Assembly: GCA_016714225.1 (NCBI GenBank) | Contig: JADJNS010000048.1 | Span: 1 to 64,000, forward strand | Direction of reading: 5' to 3' | Origin: Archangiaceae bacterium | GTDB lineage: Bacteria > Myxococcota > Myxococcia > Myxococcales > Myxococcaceae | DNA length: 64,000 bases | Shown: one piece after another, positions 21,580-29,970 of the stretch | How the letters are laid out: each line of letters opens with the position of its first letter | Numbering within the stretch: position 1 is the first letter of the stretch | Position numbers and translations under genes: made by a program | Notes under the pieces: generated by a model | What the model was told of the DNA's origin: nothing | Seen by the model: the letters and a program-made list of their open reading frames with translations, nothing else | The model's database searches: none

Positions 21580-22389
21580 ATGGAAGCACACCTCGTTCAG
21601 CTCGATCGCGACCACCCTGGCTTTCGCGACCTCGCCTACCGCGGTCGGCGCGACGCCATCGCCCATCTCGCCGACAACCACCGCCTGGGCGAGCCGCCGC
21701 CGTTCGTCGAGTACACGGCCGAGGAGCACGGTGTGTGGCGCACCGCCCTCGACGCGCTCGCGCCGCTGCACGCCCGCTACGCCTCACCGTGTTTTCACGA
21801 GGGCTGGAAGGCGGTGGCCCTGCCTCCCAATCGGGTGCCGCAGCTCAACGAAGTGGGCGCACGCCTCGAAGCCATCTCGGGGTTTCGCTACCAGCCCGTC
21901 GCGGGTCTGGTCACCCCCCGCTTTTTCCTCGAGCGCCTCGCCGACCGCTGGTTCCTCTCCACCCAATACATGCGGCACCACTCCATGCCGCTCTACACCC
22001 CCGAGCCCGACGTGATTCACGAGCTCGTCGGTCACGCCGCCCTGCTCGCCACCCCCGCCCACGCCGAGATCAACGCCCTCTTCGGCCGCGCCACCCGCGC
22101 CAGCGACGACGCCATCGTCGAGGGCCTCATTCGCCTCTACTGGTACGGCCTCGAGTTCGGCCTCTCTCGCGACGGCGGCCAGCTCCGCGCCGTCGGCGCC
22201 GGCCTGCTCTCGTCGTTCGGCGAGCTCGGCCGCTTCGAGACCCACGCCCAGCTTCGCCCCTTCGACGTCGCCGAGATTCAGCGCACCCCCTTCGACCCCA
22301 CCGCCTACCAGGGCACCCTCTTCGTCGCCGACACCGAGGCCGCCCTGCTCACCGCCCTTCGCCGCGTGCTCGAACCGCTGTGCCGGTGA
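21580..22389 (+). CDS. phhA: Phenylalanine 4-monooxygenase
   Basis: 269-residue pterin-dependent aromatic amino acid hydroxylase converting phenylalanine to tyrosine. Iron ligands of the family are all visible: His147 and His152 in PDVIHELVGH and Glu192 in YWYGLEFGL. The pterin/substrate segment RYQPVAGLVTPRFFLERLAD is also typical. Length equals the bacterial single-domain form, with no regulatory ACT domain. The ATG at 21580 fits the family N-terminus (HLVQLDRDHPGF). The frame stays open upstream through the octamer array, but that extension is low-complexity and not used. It probably supplies tyrosine or starts phenylalanine breakdown. Convergent with the DUF559 gene, with a hairpin between. 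Confidence 0.95.
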   Translation: MEAHLVQLDRDHPGFRDLAYRGRRDAIAHLADNHRLGEPPPFVEYTAEEHGVWRTALDALAPLHARYASPCFHEGWKAVALPPNRVPQLNEVGARLEAISGFRYQPVAGLVTPRFFLERLADRWFLSTQYMRHHSMPLYTPEPDVIHELVGHAALLATPAHAEINALFGRATRASDDAIVEGLIRLYWYGLEFGLSRDGGQLRAVGAGLLSSFGELGRFETHAQLRPFDVAEIQRTPFDPTAYQGTLFVADTEAALLTALRRVLEPLCR

Positions 22390-22395
22390 GCGCTG

Positions 22396-22450
22396 GCCGA
22401 ACTGTGATGCCGTTGCAGTAACTAATACTGCAACGGCATCACAGTTCGGC
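22396..22450. terminator. Perfect 25-bp hairpin between convergent genes
   Basis: Arms 22396-22420 and 22426-22450 are perfectly complementary, with a 5-base loop (ACTAA). The right arm contains the last codons and the stop of the minus-strand DUF559 gene. No T tract follows on either strand, so this is not a textbook intrinsic terminator. Its position suggests bidirectional termination or transcript-end protection. Confidence 0.65.
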
Positions 22451-23359
22451 AATGGCGGCCTTGATCCGCCCGACGAACGCGTCTGGAGCATCTCGAAGGT
22501 CGTTCCACGTCACGTAGAACAGCCGCCAGCCGGCAGACTCGAGCCCGTTCGATCGCTGATAGTCATTTTCGCGAGCCTTCCAGCCATCATGAAACTTGCG
22601 GCTCTGGGCCTCGATGACGATGCGGGCGGTGGGGAAGCCGAAGTCGAAGCGGCCGATTTGCTTCCCCGCAGCATCACAGACCACCTGCTGACACGTCGGG
22701 TCGAGACCCGCGGCGCGCAACACCGCTCGGGCGCGGTCTTCGAGGCGGCTGCCGGTGATGGGGGCCGGGGGAGCTTCGACGAGCTCGCGCAGCGCGGCGG
22801 CTCCGGCGCGACCGCGCGTGCCAGCTTCGCGAAGGAGCCGGGCCGCGGATTCTCTGGTCCCGCGAAGGCGTCGCTCGGCGCTGTCGAGGAGCGCGTCGAG
22901 CATCGATGCGGGTGTGAGCGCGGCGAGATCGACCACGGTGCGAGCGAGACTGGTGCAGGGAACGTCGTCCACCAGCACGGTATGACGCCCGGGTAAGAGG
23001 CCTCTCGCGCGATGAAAGGCAATCGAGTCAGGCGCAGTGAGCGGGCGAGTCACCGCTACGCACACGTCGATGCGTGACGGGCGACGGTCGTAGCCATCGA
23101 GTCTCCAGCGCCAGGCGGCGGTGCTGTGGGAGATGAAGGCGCTGGGGCCGGCCCAGAGCACGGCCTCCCACAGGCGCTGGGCCTCGGTGCGGGACGAGCC
23201 GGGCAGTCGATAGACTCCGCGATAGGCGGGCTGGAGGTGCTCGATGCGAACCCAGTTGTCGATGGCGACGCGATCGAAGCCGAGGCCTTTGAGCTGCCTT
23301 CTCGAGACCGCGCCGCCCTGTCTGGTCGCGAGCTTCTCGACGGTGTGAAAGTCGTGCAT
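22439..23359 (-). CDS. AbiEi-like winged-helix domain fused to DUF559 (Vsr-like) nuclease domain
   Basis: 306 residues. The N-terminal ~60 (MHDFHTVEKLATRQGG, then QPAYRGVYRLPG) match the AbiEi-type antitoxin HTH domain. The middle resembles the linked 'transcriptional regulator' region. The C-terminal ~110 resemble DUF559: RFDFGFPTARIVIEAQSRKF with conserved acidic residues and a Trp-rich end (WRLFYVTWNDLRDAP), a Vsr/restriction-like fold. No partner toxin gene is adjacent. This orphan fused form is common in high-GC bacteria; its role in defence or DNA processing is unproven. The ATG at 23359 starts exactly at the domain boundary; the open frame upstream is repeat DNA. Confidence 0.8.
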   Translation of the reverse strand: MHDFHTVEKLATRQGGAVSRRQLKGLGFDRVAIDNWVRIEHLQPAYRGVYRLPGSSRTEAQRLWEAVLWAGPSAFISHSTAAWRWRLDGYDRRPSRIDVCVAVTRPLTAPDSIAFHRARGLLPGRHTVLVDDVPCTSLARTVVDLAALTPASMLDALLDSAERRLRGTRESAARLLREAGTRGRAGAAALRELVEAPPAPITGSRLEDRARAVLRAAGLDPTCQQVVCDAAGKQIGRFDFGFPTARIVIEAQSRKFHDGWKARENDYQRSNGLESAGWRLFYVTWNDLRDAPDAFVGRIKAAIAEL

Positions 23360-23513
23360 GGCCACCGCACACGCAGGGTGCGTGCCTGGGCAACCGGGCG
23401 AGAGCACGCCCGTCGCTGAAGATTCGCGACAGCTGCGAAATGGAGCTCGCCTGCGCCAGCGAAGGGCCTGCCGTGCCCTCACTCGCTTTGAAGAGCAGAG
23501 CAGCGGCAGCAAG

Positions 23514-23822
23514 GAGCTGCCCGCAGCGAGGAGGGGCCGCAACCGACGCGCGGAATTGCCGTGGACGCGGTTCCCCACCCGGGTCGGAGCGCTCCGAGCG
23601 CTCGCCGGCGGCGAAGGCGCATTGCATGGCCGGGCTGCCCGCGGGGAAGAGGGGCCGCAACCGACGCAGGGAGTCGCCGCCGACACGGTTCCCCGCCTGG
23701 GTCGGAGCGCTCCGAGCGCTCGCCGTCGGCGCAGTGCAGTGCAGGGCCGAGCTGCCCGCGCCAAAGGAGCGGCCGCACCCACGCAGAGAAGCCTCGCCGA
23801 CGCGGTTCCCCACCCGGCTCGC
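23514..23822 (+). repeat. ~118-bp tandem intergenic repeat, 2.6 copies
   Basis: Units begin at 23514, 23632 and 23749 (periods 118 and 117); the third is truncated. Each starts like GAGCTGCCCGC, has GGGGCCGCAACCGACGC near the front and GCGGTTCCCCACCCGG in the middle, then GAGCGCTCCGAGCGCTCGCC, itself an inverted repeat. A diverged single copy is at 34213-34316. The rest of 23360-23834 shows no gene. Confidence 0.75.
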
Positions 23823-23834
23823 AGCGCCGAGCGA

Positions 23835-25634
23835 CTACTCGACGTCGAGCAAGCAGGCGCGGACGGCCTCGAACATGCGGTCTCTGGCCCACTCGAAGGT
23901 CAAGGTGTGGTCGGCGCCCTCGAGAATGTCGACGTGCACGTTGGGCTTGCCGCGCAGCAGGGCCAGGTCGGCGCCGAGGTGCGTGGCGAGCTCGTCGCGG
24001 GCGCCATCTCGGCCCGAGAGCACGAGGTAGATGGGCGCCTTGCGCTCGCAGAGCTGCAAGAAGCCGCGCGCGACCGGGTCGCGCTCGGCGCGGGCACCGA
24101 GCACGCGCGTCAGCCGCACCTCGGCCGAGCGCAGGGTGCGGGTGAGCACCTTCTTCGCCAGCGCGGGGGCGAGCGCGCGAACCTGCACGTCGCCCTTCAC
24201 CAGGCGCTTCCACGTGTCGGGGTCGAAGAGCATCTCGCGGTAATGGTCGTACGACTTCACCGACTGGGTCTGGGTGACCTCGAGCACGTCGCCCTCGCGC
24301 CAGATGAAGCGCTGGGTGTTGGTGATGACCGCGCCGACCACGCGCGCGTCGGCGACCGCGCCGTGAAAGGCGTTCGAGCCGCCCGAGCAGATGCCGGTGA
24401 CCACGAAGCGCTGGTGCCCGCGCGCGGCCAGCCAGTCGAGGGCGGTGCGCACGTCGTCGACGTTGCCGGGGTGGTAGGGAAAATTCTGCACCTGCCCCGG
24501 CTGGGCGGGAGAGTCACCGACGCCGGCGAGGTCGAACCGCAGCGACGCGAAGCCCTCGCGCGCCAGCCGTCGCGCGAGCTGCACCGAGGTCTCGTGCAGG
24601 CCGACGCGGTGATTCGCGCCGGTGTTGAGAATCACCAGGGTCGGCCGGCGCTCGGTGGCACCCTTCGGGGCGCAGAGCACCGCGGTGAGCCGCCGCGCTC
24701 CGCCGAGCAGCGCGACCTCTTCGCGGTAGCCCTCTGAGTCGACCTGCATCGCGGGGTGCTGCGGGCCCGCCGCGACGACCCCCGGCTGCGGCGCGAAGCG
24801 CTCGACCAGCCAGGCCTGCACCGCAGCGAAGTCTTCGGTGGGCTCCTTCGAGAAGGTGCTGTCTTGCAGCAGCGGCGCGAGCCCGTGGCTCTCTCTCCGC
24901 GTCACCCGGGCCCCGAGCTTCTCGAGCGCGGCGAGCAGCGGCTCGCTCACCGGGCGGTCGGCGCGGTGCAGGTAGAGCACCTCAGCCGCGGGCTTCGCCG
25001 GCAGCTTGACCAGGTCGAGCTTGCCGAGCGCGTCGACGGTGGACTTGCCGTAGACGTAGCCGAGCACCTCGAGCGAGCCGTCGGTGCGCGGCTGGGTGCG
25101 GCCCGAGTCGTCGGTGATGCCCGAGGTGCTGGCGAGGGCCTTCTGCTCGCGCAGCCAGGCGCGGCCCTGCACCACCGGCTCCATCAGCACCACCGCGCGG
25201 GCGTCTTGCCGCGCGACCGCCGAGAGCGCGGCGAGCGTGGCGCCCAGCCGCAGACCGACGTAGGCGACCGCCGAAGACCCCGACCACTCGCGCGCGGCGG
25301 CGGCGGCCTCGTCGACGCTGCGGCGCCAGGCGTCGACCTCTTGTTCGCCGGGCCGTGCGCCCGCCGAGTCACCGGTGCCGACGCAGTCGAAGCGCACCAC
25401 GCCGAAGCCGCAGAGCGCGAGCGCTTCGGCGAGGCGCCGAAACGCCCAGTGCACCCACATCGTCTCGCAGCCGACGGGCTCGCAGAGCACCACCGCGCCG
25501 CGCACGTCTGAGACCGGCGCGTGCCACCACCCGAACATGCGCCCGCCCTCGCCGAAGTAGAGCGGCACGCCCGCGCCAGGCGCGAGCGAGGTACCACCGA
25601 CGTTCATCGAGACAGGGGGAGCGATGGCGGTCAC
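23835..25634 (-). CDS. Tandem double alpha/beta hydrolase
   Basis: 599 residues with two alpha/beta-hydrolase domains. Domain 1 (about 20-270) has GLRLGATLA where the nucleophile elbow GxSxG should be, so its Ser is replaced by Arg; this variant is known in exosortase-associated 'hydrolase 2' proteins. Domain 2 (about 300-595) has GICSGGSNAF, with Cys at the nucleophile position, an Asp region (LSGRDGARDE) and a terminal His (EGADHTLTF). Domain 2 may therefore be a Cys-nucleophile esterase or thioesterase, while domain 1 is probably non-catalytic. The start ATG overlaps the stop of the GH2 gene by 4 bp, so it is the last gene of the carrier-protein-ligase operon. Confidence 0.8.
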   Translation of the reverse strand: MTAIAPPVSMNVGGTSLAPGAGVPLYFGEGGRMFGWWHAPVSDVRGAVVLCEPVGCETMWVHWAFRRLAEALALCGFGVVRFDCVGTGDSAGARPGEQEVDAWRRSVDEAAAAAREWSGSSAVAYVGLRLGATLAALSAVARQDARAVVLMEPVVQGRAWLREQKALASTSGITDDSGRTQPRTDGSLEVLGYVYGKSTVDALGKLDLVKLPAKPAAEVLYLHRADRPVSEPLLAALEKLGARVTRRESHGLAPLLQDSTFSKEPTEDFAAVQAWLVERFAPQPGVVAAGPQHPAMQVDSEGYREEVALLGGARRLTAVLCAPKGATERRPTLVILNTGANHRVGLHETSVQLARRLAREGFASLRFDLAGVGDSPAQPGQVQNFPYHPGNVDDVRTALDWLAARGHQRFVVTGICSGGSNAFHGAVADARVVGAVITNTQRFIWREGDVLEVTQTQSVKSYDHYREMLFDPDTWKRLVKGDVQVRALAPALAKKVLTRTLRSAEVRLTRVLGARAERDPVARGFLQLCERKAPIYLVLSGRDGARDELATHLGADLALLRGKPNVHVDILEGADHTLTFEWARDRMFEAVRACLLDVE

Positions 25635-28078
25635 GAAGTGGGTGCGGTGAAACGGACGGGAGCTGAGAGCGTGGTGGCGACGACTTCTCCCTCAAGGGGC
25701 CCGCGCGCAGCGCGGCGCGGTCTCAAGCGGACGACTCTCGGGTGACCGGGAACCAGGTGAAACCCCCCGTCCGAGACGTCGAAGCCGGCGGCGCGAACAC
25801 GCACCGACTGTACCAGGGCGTCGGCCGACAGCTCGAGGCTCCAGCCTTCGTCGGGGCCGGGCACACACCGCGCGGTGAGGGAGCTCGCCCGCGCCGGCCT
25901 CGGCTGACGGCCCTGGGGAAAGAAGACGGTCTGTGAGAGCAGCGCCCCGGCCGAGTCGCTCAGGGTGGCCACCGCGGCGTCGTGCGAAGGGGGGCCGAAG
26001 CGGTACGCGCGCGAGACGTCGAAGAACGCGCCCAGCAACGCGAAGGCCGAGAGCTCGAGCGCGCGGCGCGGCGGTACGCTCACCGCCGCTTGCGCGCGGC
26101 CGACGTTGACGCGCCCGTCGCGCAAGAGCTCGAAGGTCAGCGTGCCGTCGAGCGCGGCCGGCGCGTCGTTGACCACGTGCACGCCGAGGCCGTTGACCCC
26201 TTCGTCGGTGAGGAACACGGCGCGGGGAGCGAAGGCGCGCTTCAAGTGGTGCAGCGCCGGCTTGGGGTGCCCTTCTGAGTCGACCACGCCCCACCCGGCC
26301 CCGGCCCAGTAGTCTTGCAGCTGCAGCACCAGGCCACCGCGGCAGGTCGACCGCGCGCGGCGCCACTCGCCGAACACCTCGTGCATCACCTCGCCCGACA
26401 CCTCTTGGCTCAAGGCCCAGTACCGGGCGGGGTCTTCGCGGCGCAGCTCGCTCGCGCTCACGCGATAGAGCAGCTCGAGGTAGTGGTCGCGGACGTCGGC
26501 GAAGCTCCAGCTGGCGCCGGGGTCGCGCACCACGCGGGCGCCGAAGTCGGGCTCGGTGTCGGGGAGGTTCGCAAAGGCGAGGCACTCGGAGGCGAAGCGC
26601 ACCTCGGCCCGCCGGGCGTCGTCGAGGCCGCGCTGGTACGCGCCGACGCCGTAATAGTGCGAGCACCCCGAGCTCACCGAGAACGGCAGGTCACCGCCCC
26701 ACGGGCTCGAGGGCACGTACGGCACGTCGGGGCGCGCCGCCGCGGCGGTGGTCTCGACCACCTCGAGCTGGGGCCTCACGTCGAAGAACGAGCGGTCGAG
26801 CCCGAGCATGGCGGGGGTCTGCGCGGTCTCGGTGCCGCCGCACAGCACCGCGAGGCTGGGCGAGAGCTCGAGGGCCGACACCTGCTCGCGCACCTCGCGC
26901 TCGACGCTGGCTTTGAAGCCCGGGTCGGCGAGCGGGTAGTCGAGGCGCGCGAACATGAAGTCCTGCCAGACCAGCAGCCCGAGCTCGTCGCACAGGGCGT
27001 GAAACGCGGGGCCCTCGTACACGCCGCAGCCGGTGACGCGCAGCATGTTCATGTTCGCGTCGCGGGTCAGCTCGAGCAGCGGCGCGTAGTCGGCGCGCGT
27101 CGAGGGCAGCCCGAGCACGTCGGTCGAGCCCCAGCACGCGCCGCGGCAGAAGATGCGCTCGCCGTTCAAGCGCAGCGCGAAGTCGTCGCCGCCCTGCTCG
27201 AGCTTCACGCTGCGAAAGCCGGTGCGCCCGAGCGAGAGGGTGGCGCTGGCGACCTGAACGCTCACCTCGTACAGCGCGGGGGTACCGTGGGTGTGCGGCC
27301 ACCAGCGCTGGGGCCTCGCCGCCCGCAGGGCGCCCGAGAAGACGCCGTCACCGGTGCGGGAGAGGGGCGCGCTCCACTCGCCGACCTTCAACGTGACCGC
27401 GCCGAGCCCCTGCACCAGCGGGCCGCTCAGACGCAGCTCGGCGCGAACGACGCCGTCATCTCCCTCGAGCGCCGCGTGAACCGAAGCCGACTCGACGCTC
27501 AAGGGCCCCTGCTCGAGAGCGACCTCGCGCCACGGCCCGACCGCAGCGAACGGAGGGCACCACGAGGCGATGCGCCCCAGCTGGGTGGTGCGGGCCCAGC
27601 GCAGGCTCTGCGGCTGCACGAGGTGCTGCTTCCACCTCGGGCGGCCCTTCTTCGCGGCGAGCCAGGGGGTGAGCGCCGAGAAGCGTAAGCAGAGCTCGCT
27701 GTTCGCACCGAGGCCCGAGACCTTCACCCGGTGCGCGTGGAACATGTTCTCGCTGTGCAGCACCGGCTTGCCGTCGAGCCACACGTCGGCGACCGTGGCC
27801 AGACCGTCGAGGCGCAGCACCGCGTCGCCGTCGCCGCTCCACTGCAGCGGGCAGCGAAACCAGAAGTCGAAGTCGTCGAGGTGGGGCGCCTCACCGAGCG
27901 CACCTGCCGCGCGCAGCGCCTGGGCCGCGGTGCCCGGCACGGTGGCGGCGAGCCACCTCAGGTCGGCCCGGGCGAGGGCATCGATGCCGGCCACTGCACC
28001 CGCCTCGCACTGCGCGACCTGCCACCCGCCGGTGAGTGTCACCACACGCGCCGCCGAGTTGGAGACGAGGCGCGCCAT
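25631..28078 (-). CDS. Glycoside hydrolase family 2, beta-mannosidase-like
   Basis: 815 residues. N-terminal sugar-binding jelly roll (DFDFWFRCPL, about 69-78), Ig-like domain (about 190-290), then a TIM barrel. Acid/base Glu417 lies in CGGTE (CGGNE in standard mannosidases, so Asn is replaced by Thr). The nucleophile Glu498 is in FASECLAFANLP, matching the FxSExGxxxxP pattern. The block RLDYPLAD and GACWGSTDVL also fit the family. It removes beta-linked mannose or a related sugar; substrate is uncertain because of the Asn-to-Thr change. No signal peptide is seen, so it is probably cytoplasmic, which is odd for a scavenging enzyme and suggests processing of an internal glycoconjugate. Confidence 0.85.
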   Translation of the reverse strand: MARLVSNSAARVVTLTGGWQVAQCEAGAVAGIDALARADLRWLAATVPGTAAQALRAAGALGEAPHLDDFDFWFRCPLQWSGDGDAVLRLDGLATVADVWLDGKPVLHSENMFHAHRVKVSGLGANSELCLRFSALTPWLAAKKGRPRWKQHLVQPQSLRWARTTQLGRIASWCPPFAAVGPWREVALEQGPLSVESASVHAALEGDDGVVRAELRLSGPLVQGLGAVTLKVGEWSAPLSRTGDGVFSGALRAARPQRWWPHTHGTPALYEVSVQVASATLSLGRTGFRSVKLEQGGDDFALRLNGERIFCRGACWGSTDVLGLPSTRADYAPLLELTRDANMNMLRVTGCGVYEGPAFHALCDELGLLVWQDFMFARLDYPLADPGFKASVEREVREQVSALELSPSLAVLCGGTETAQTPAMLGLDRSFFDVRPQLEVVETTAAAARPDVPYVPSSPWGGDLPFSVSSGCSHYYGVGAYQRGLDDARRAEVRFASECLAFANLPDTEPDFGARVVRDPGASWSFADVRDHYLELLYRVSASELRREDPARYWALSQEVSGEVMHEVFGEWRRARSTCRGGLVLQLQDYWAGAGWGVVDSEGHPKPALHHLKRAFAPRAVFLTDEGVNGLGVHVVNDAPAALDGTLTFELLRDGRVNVGRAQAAVSVPPRRALELSAFALLGAFFDVSRAYRFGPPSHDAAVATLSDSAGALLSQTVFFPQGRQPRPARASSLTARCVPGPDEGWSLELSADALVQSVRVRAAGFDVSDGGFHLVPGHPRVVRLRPRRAARGPLEGEVVATTLSAPVRFTAPTS

Positions 28079-28081
28079 GCC

Positions 28082-29068
28082 CTAGCCCAGCCGCGAAGGC
28101 AGCTCGGAGAAGATGCGCTCCCACGCGGCCTCGAGCGCATCGAGGCTGGCCTTCAGGTCGGGCTTCTTTTTCCGGGTGGCGGCGCGAGCGAGCACCAGCA
28201 AGAGCGACTTGCAGCCGTCGGAGATGACGCGGCAGGCGGCGCCCGCCTCGTCGAGCCCGCCCACGCCCTGGGCGCCGAGCCACTGCAGGTAGCTCTGGCC
28301 CAGCTCGTACGAGGCGCCGAGCTGCCGCAGCGTGTTGAACACGTACACGTGGTACGACTCCATCGGCTCGGTGAGCAGCCACGCGACGTCGGCCTCGACC
28401 CGCGTGCGGTACGAAGCGACGGGGTTCTTCGAGGGCCGCCGCGCGAGGTGCAGCTTGAGCAGCTGCAGCGAGCGGTCGAGCAGCGCGCGGCCCTGCAGCG
28501 CGCGAGCGGGCTCCATCTTCACCACCTCGGCGTAGGGCGGGAGGATGTTGGGGTTGTCGCTCAAGCCCGGCACCAGGCGCAGCACGCCGTCGAAGTCTTC
28601 GCCCGCGAGCGCGTAGTAGCCGCGGTTGTGGAAGTAGCCGAGGCGCTTGCCCTCGAGGTCGAGCGCGTTGGCGGCGACGGTGGTCTTCACGTGCGCCTGC
28701 CGGTAGGCGGTGCCCTGGGTGTCGGGCAGGTAATACGAATCGAGCTCGACCAGCACCGGGCGGCCGAGGGCGAGCTGCTCGGCGAGGTGGTCGACGACGC
28801 GGCGCCAGATGGGCTGCTCCTGCACGGTGAGGCCGTAGAGCTGAAACAGGTCTTCCTGGGGCTGCTTGAAGAAGGTGAAGTGGTCGCCCTCGAAGTCGGT
28901 GGCGAAGACGAACGGCAGCGCGGCGGTGGGCTCGTGACCCAGGCCGTGGAGCAGCTCGACCCACAAGTCGACGTAGCAGTTGGTCTCGGGCCAGTTGCGC
29001 TCGAGGGCGTGCAGCGGGTGGCTCTGGTACTTCGCGGCGTCGAGCGGGCGAACCTGGGTCAGGGCCAC
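28082..29068 (-). CDS. DUF1839 family protein
   Basis: 328 residues from GTG 29068, which has GGAG six bases upstream; an in-frame start at 29095 is also possible. Family hallmarks are HPLHALERNWPETNCYVDLW near the N-terminus, DFEGDHFTFFK, and VLVELDSYYLPDTQGTAYR. The pattern recalls papain-like or butirosin-BtrH-type folds, with an N-terminal Cys (NCYVDLW) and later conserved HVKTT and Asp residues; acyl or aminoacyl transfer is therefore an attractive inference. In other bacteria DUF1839 genes lie next to amino acid:[carrier protein] ligases, as here. It overlaps the ligase gene by about 10 bp and precedes the GH2 gene by 3 bp. Confidence 0.85.
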   Translation of the reverse strand: MALTQVRPLDAAKYQSHPLHALERNWPETNCYVDLWVELLHGLGHEPTAALPFVFATDFEGDHFTFFKQPQEDLFQLYGLTVQEQPIWRRVVDHLAEQLALGRPVLVELDSYYLPDTQGTAYRQAHVKTTVAANALDLEGKRLGYFHNRGYYALAGEDFDGVLRLVPGLSDNPNILPPYAEVVKMEPARALQGRALLDRSLQLLKLHLARRPSKNPVASYRTRVEADVAWLLTEPMESYHVYVFNTLRQLGASYELGQSYLQWLGAQGVGGLDEAGAACRVISDGCKSLLLVLARAATRKKKPDLKASLDALEAAWERIFSELPSRLG

Positions 29069-29970
29069 AGCGCGCTCCGCACGCGATCGGGCCACTTCTG
29101 GGGGTCGTAACCGTGGGTCGCGAGCAGCGCGAGAATCACCCGCTCGATGCCGAAGCCGACGCAGGCGGTGTGGGCGGTCTCACCGTCGCTCTTGCGAATC
29201 TTGAACGAGAGGCCGAACTTGTCCTGGTGGTAGTTGAACGAGAGGCAGGCGGTGGGCGAGGTGCCCTCGATGACCGGCACCAGCAGCTCGAACTTGAGGG
29301 CCTGCTCGCGCTGGTTGGTGACGAGCATGCGACCGGCGCGACCGAAGAACGGGTCGTTGGCGACGTCGACGTTGAGCGGCAGCTGCAGCGACTCCATCAT
29401 CTTCTTGCCGCGCTCGACCCAGGCCTCGCGAAACTGCTGCACCTGCTCGGGCGAGCCGGCGCGCACGAACTCGCGCATGCGAAAGAACTGCATGCGGGTG
29501 GGCTCGAGCGACGGCTCGTGGCGGAAGCACCAGCTGAAGACGTCGAACAGCGCGCCCTCGGGCTTGAGGGGGCCGCGCGCCCCCAGGGGCCCGTAGAGCG
29601 GGTAGCAGGCGGCGGGCACCGCCACCACCTGGGTGGCCTTCTGCGTGGTGGTCCAGTCTTCCTTCGCCTCGATGGTGCGCATCAGCGCGGCGTGGGCTTT
29701 GTCGTTGCCGGCGAAGCTGTGAATGGTGCCGGCGAGCTGGGGGAAGCTGGCCATGTACCCGGTGGTCTCGAAGACCTGCTTCGAGAGCGCGGGGGGGAAG
29801 CGGAGCACCTCGGCCTTGTCGGCGGCGCCGGTGCGCGAGACGAGCGCGTCGAACGCGGTGCCGATGCTCTCGAAGGTCTCGCTGCGGCCGTACAGCCCGT
29901 CGACCCCCATGGGAATCAGCAGACCCGAGTCGAACAACCCCTTGCGAAACGCTTCGAGCTGAACGGTCAC
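29059..29970 (-). CDS. Amino acid:[carrier protein] ligase (aminoacyl-tRNA synthetase-like)
   Basis: 303-residue class II synthetase-like protein lacking a tRNA-binding domain. It activates an amino acid with ATP and loads it on the phosphopantetheine of a small carrier protein. Class II motif 2-like block: CFRHEPSLEPTRMQFFRMRE (148-167). Motif 3-like block: GFGIERVILALLATHG. Cys122, Glu167 and Cys270 have the spacing of the zinc triad of the Bradyrhizobium enzymes as I remember it (Cys131, Glu176, Cys279). It is co-transcribed with DUF1839, acyl-CoA dehydrogenase, GH2 and hydrolase genes, with an ATGA overlap to the dehydrogenase gene. The cognate carrier protein appears broken here (31080-31165). 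Amino acid specificity cannot be read by eye. Confidence 0.9.
   Translation of the reverse strand: MTVQLEAFRKGLFDSGLLIPMGVDGLYGRSETFESIGTAFDALVSRTGAADKAEVLRFPPALSKQVFETTGYMASFPQLAGTIHSFAGNDKAHAALMRTIEAKEDWTTTQKATQVVAVPAACYPLYGPLGARGPLKPEGALFDVFSWCFRHEPSLEPTRMQFFRMREFVRAGSPEQVQQFREAWVERGKKMMESLQLPLNVDVANDPFFGRAGRMLVTNQREQALKFELLVPVIEGTSPTACLSFNYHQDKFGLSFKIRKSDGETAHTACVGFGIERVILALLATHGYDPQKWPDRVRSALWP

Noticed and set aside
20734..22389. Extended phhA frame starting upstream of the octamer array
   Set aside because: The open frame follows from the array's lack of stops; the added residues are repeat-coded and no phenylalanine hydroxylase has them.
23360..23782. N-terminal extension of the DUF559 gene
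   Set aside because: The extension is made of intergenic repeat DNA; the AbiEi-type domain begins exactly at Met 23359.
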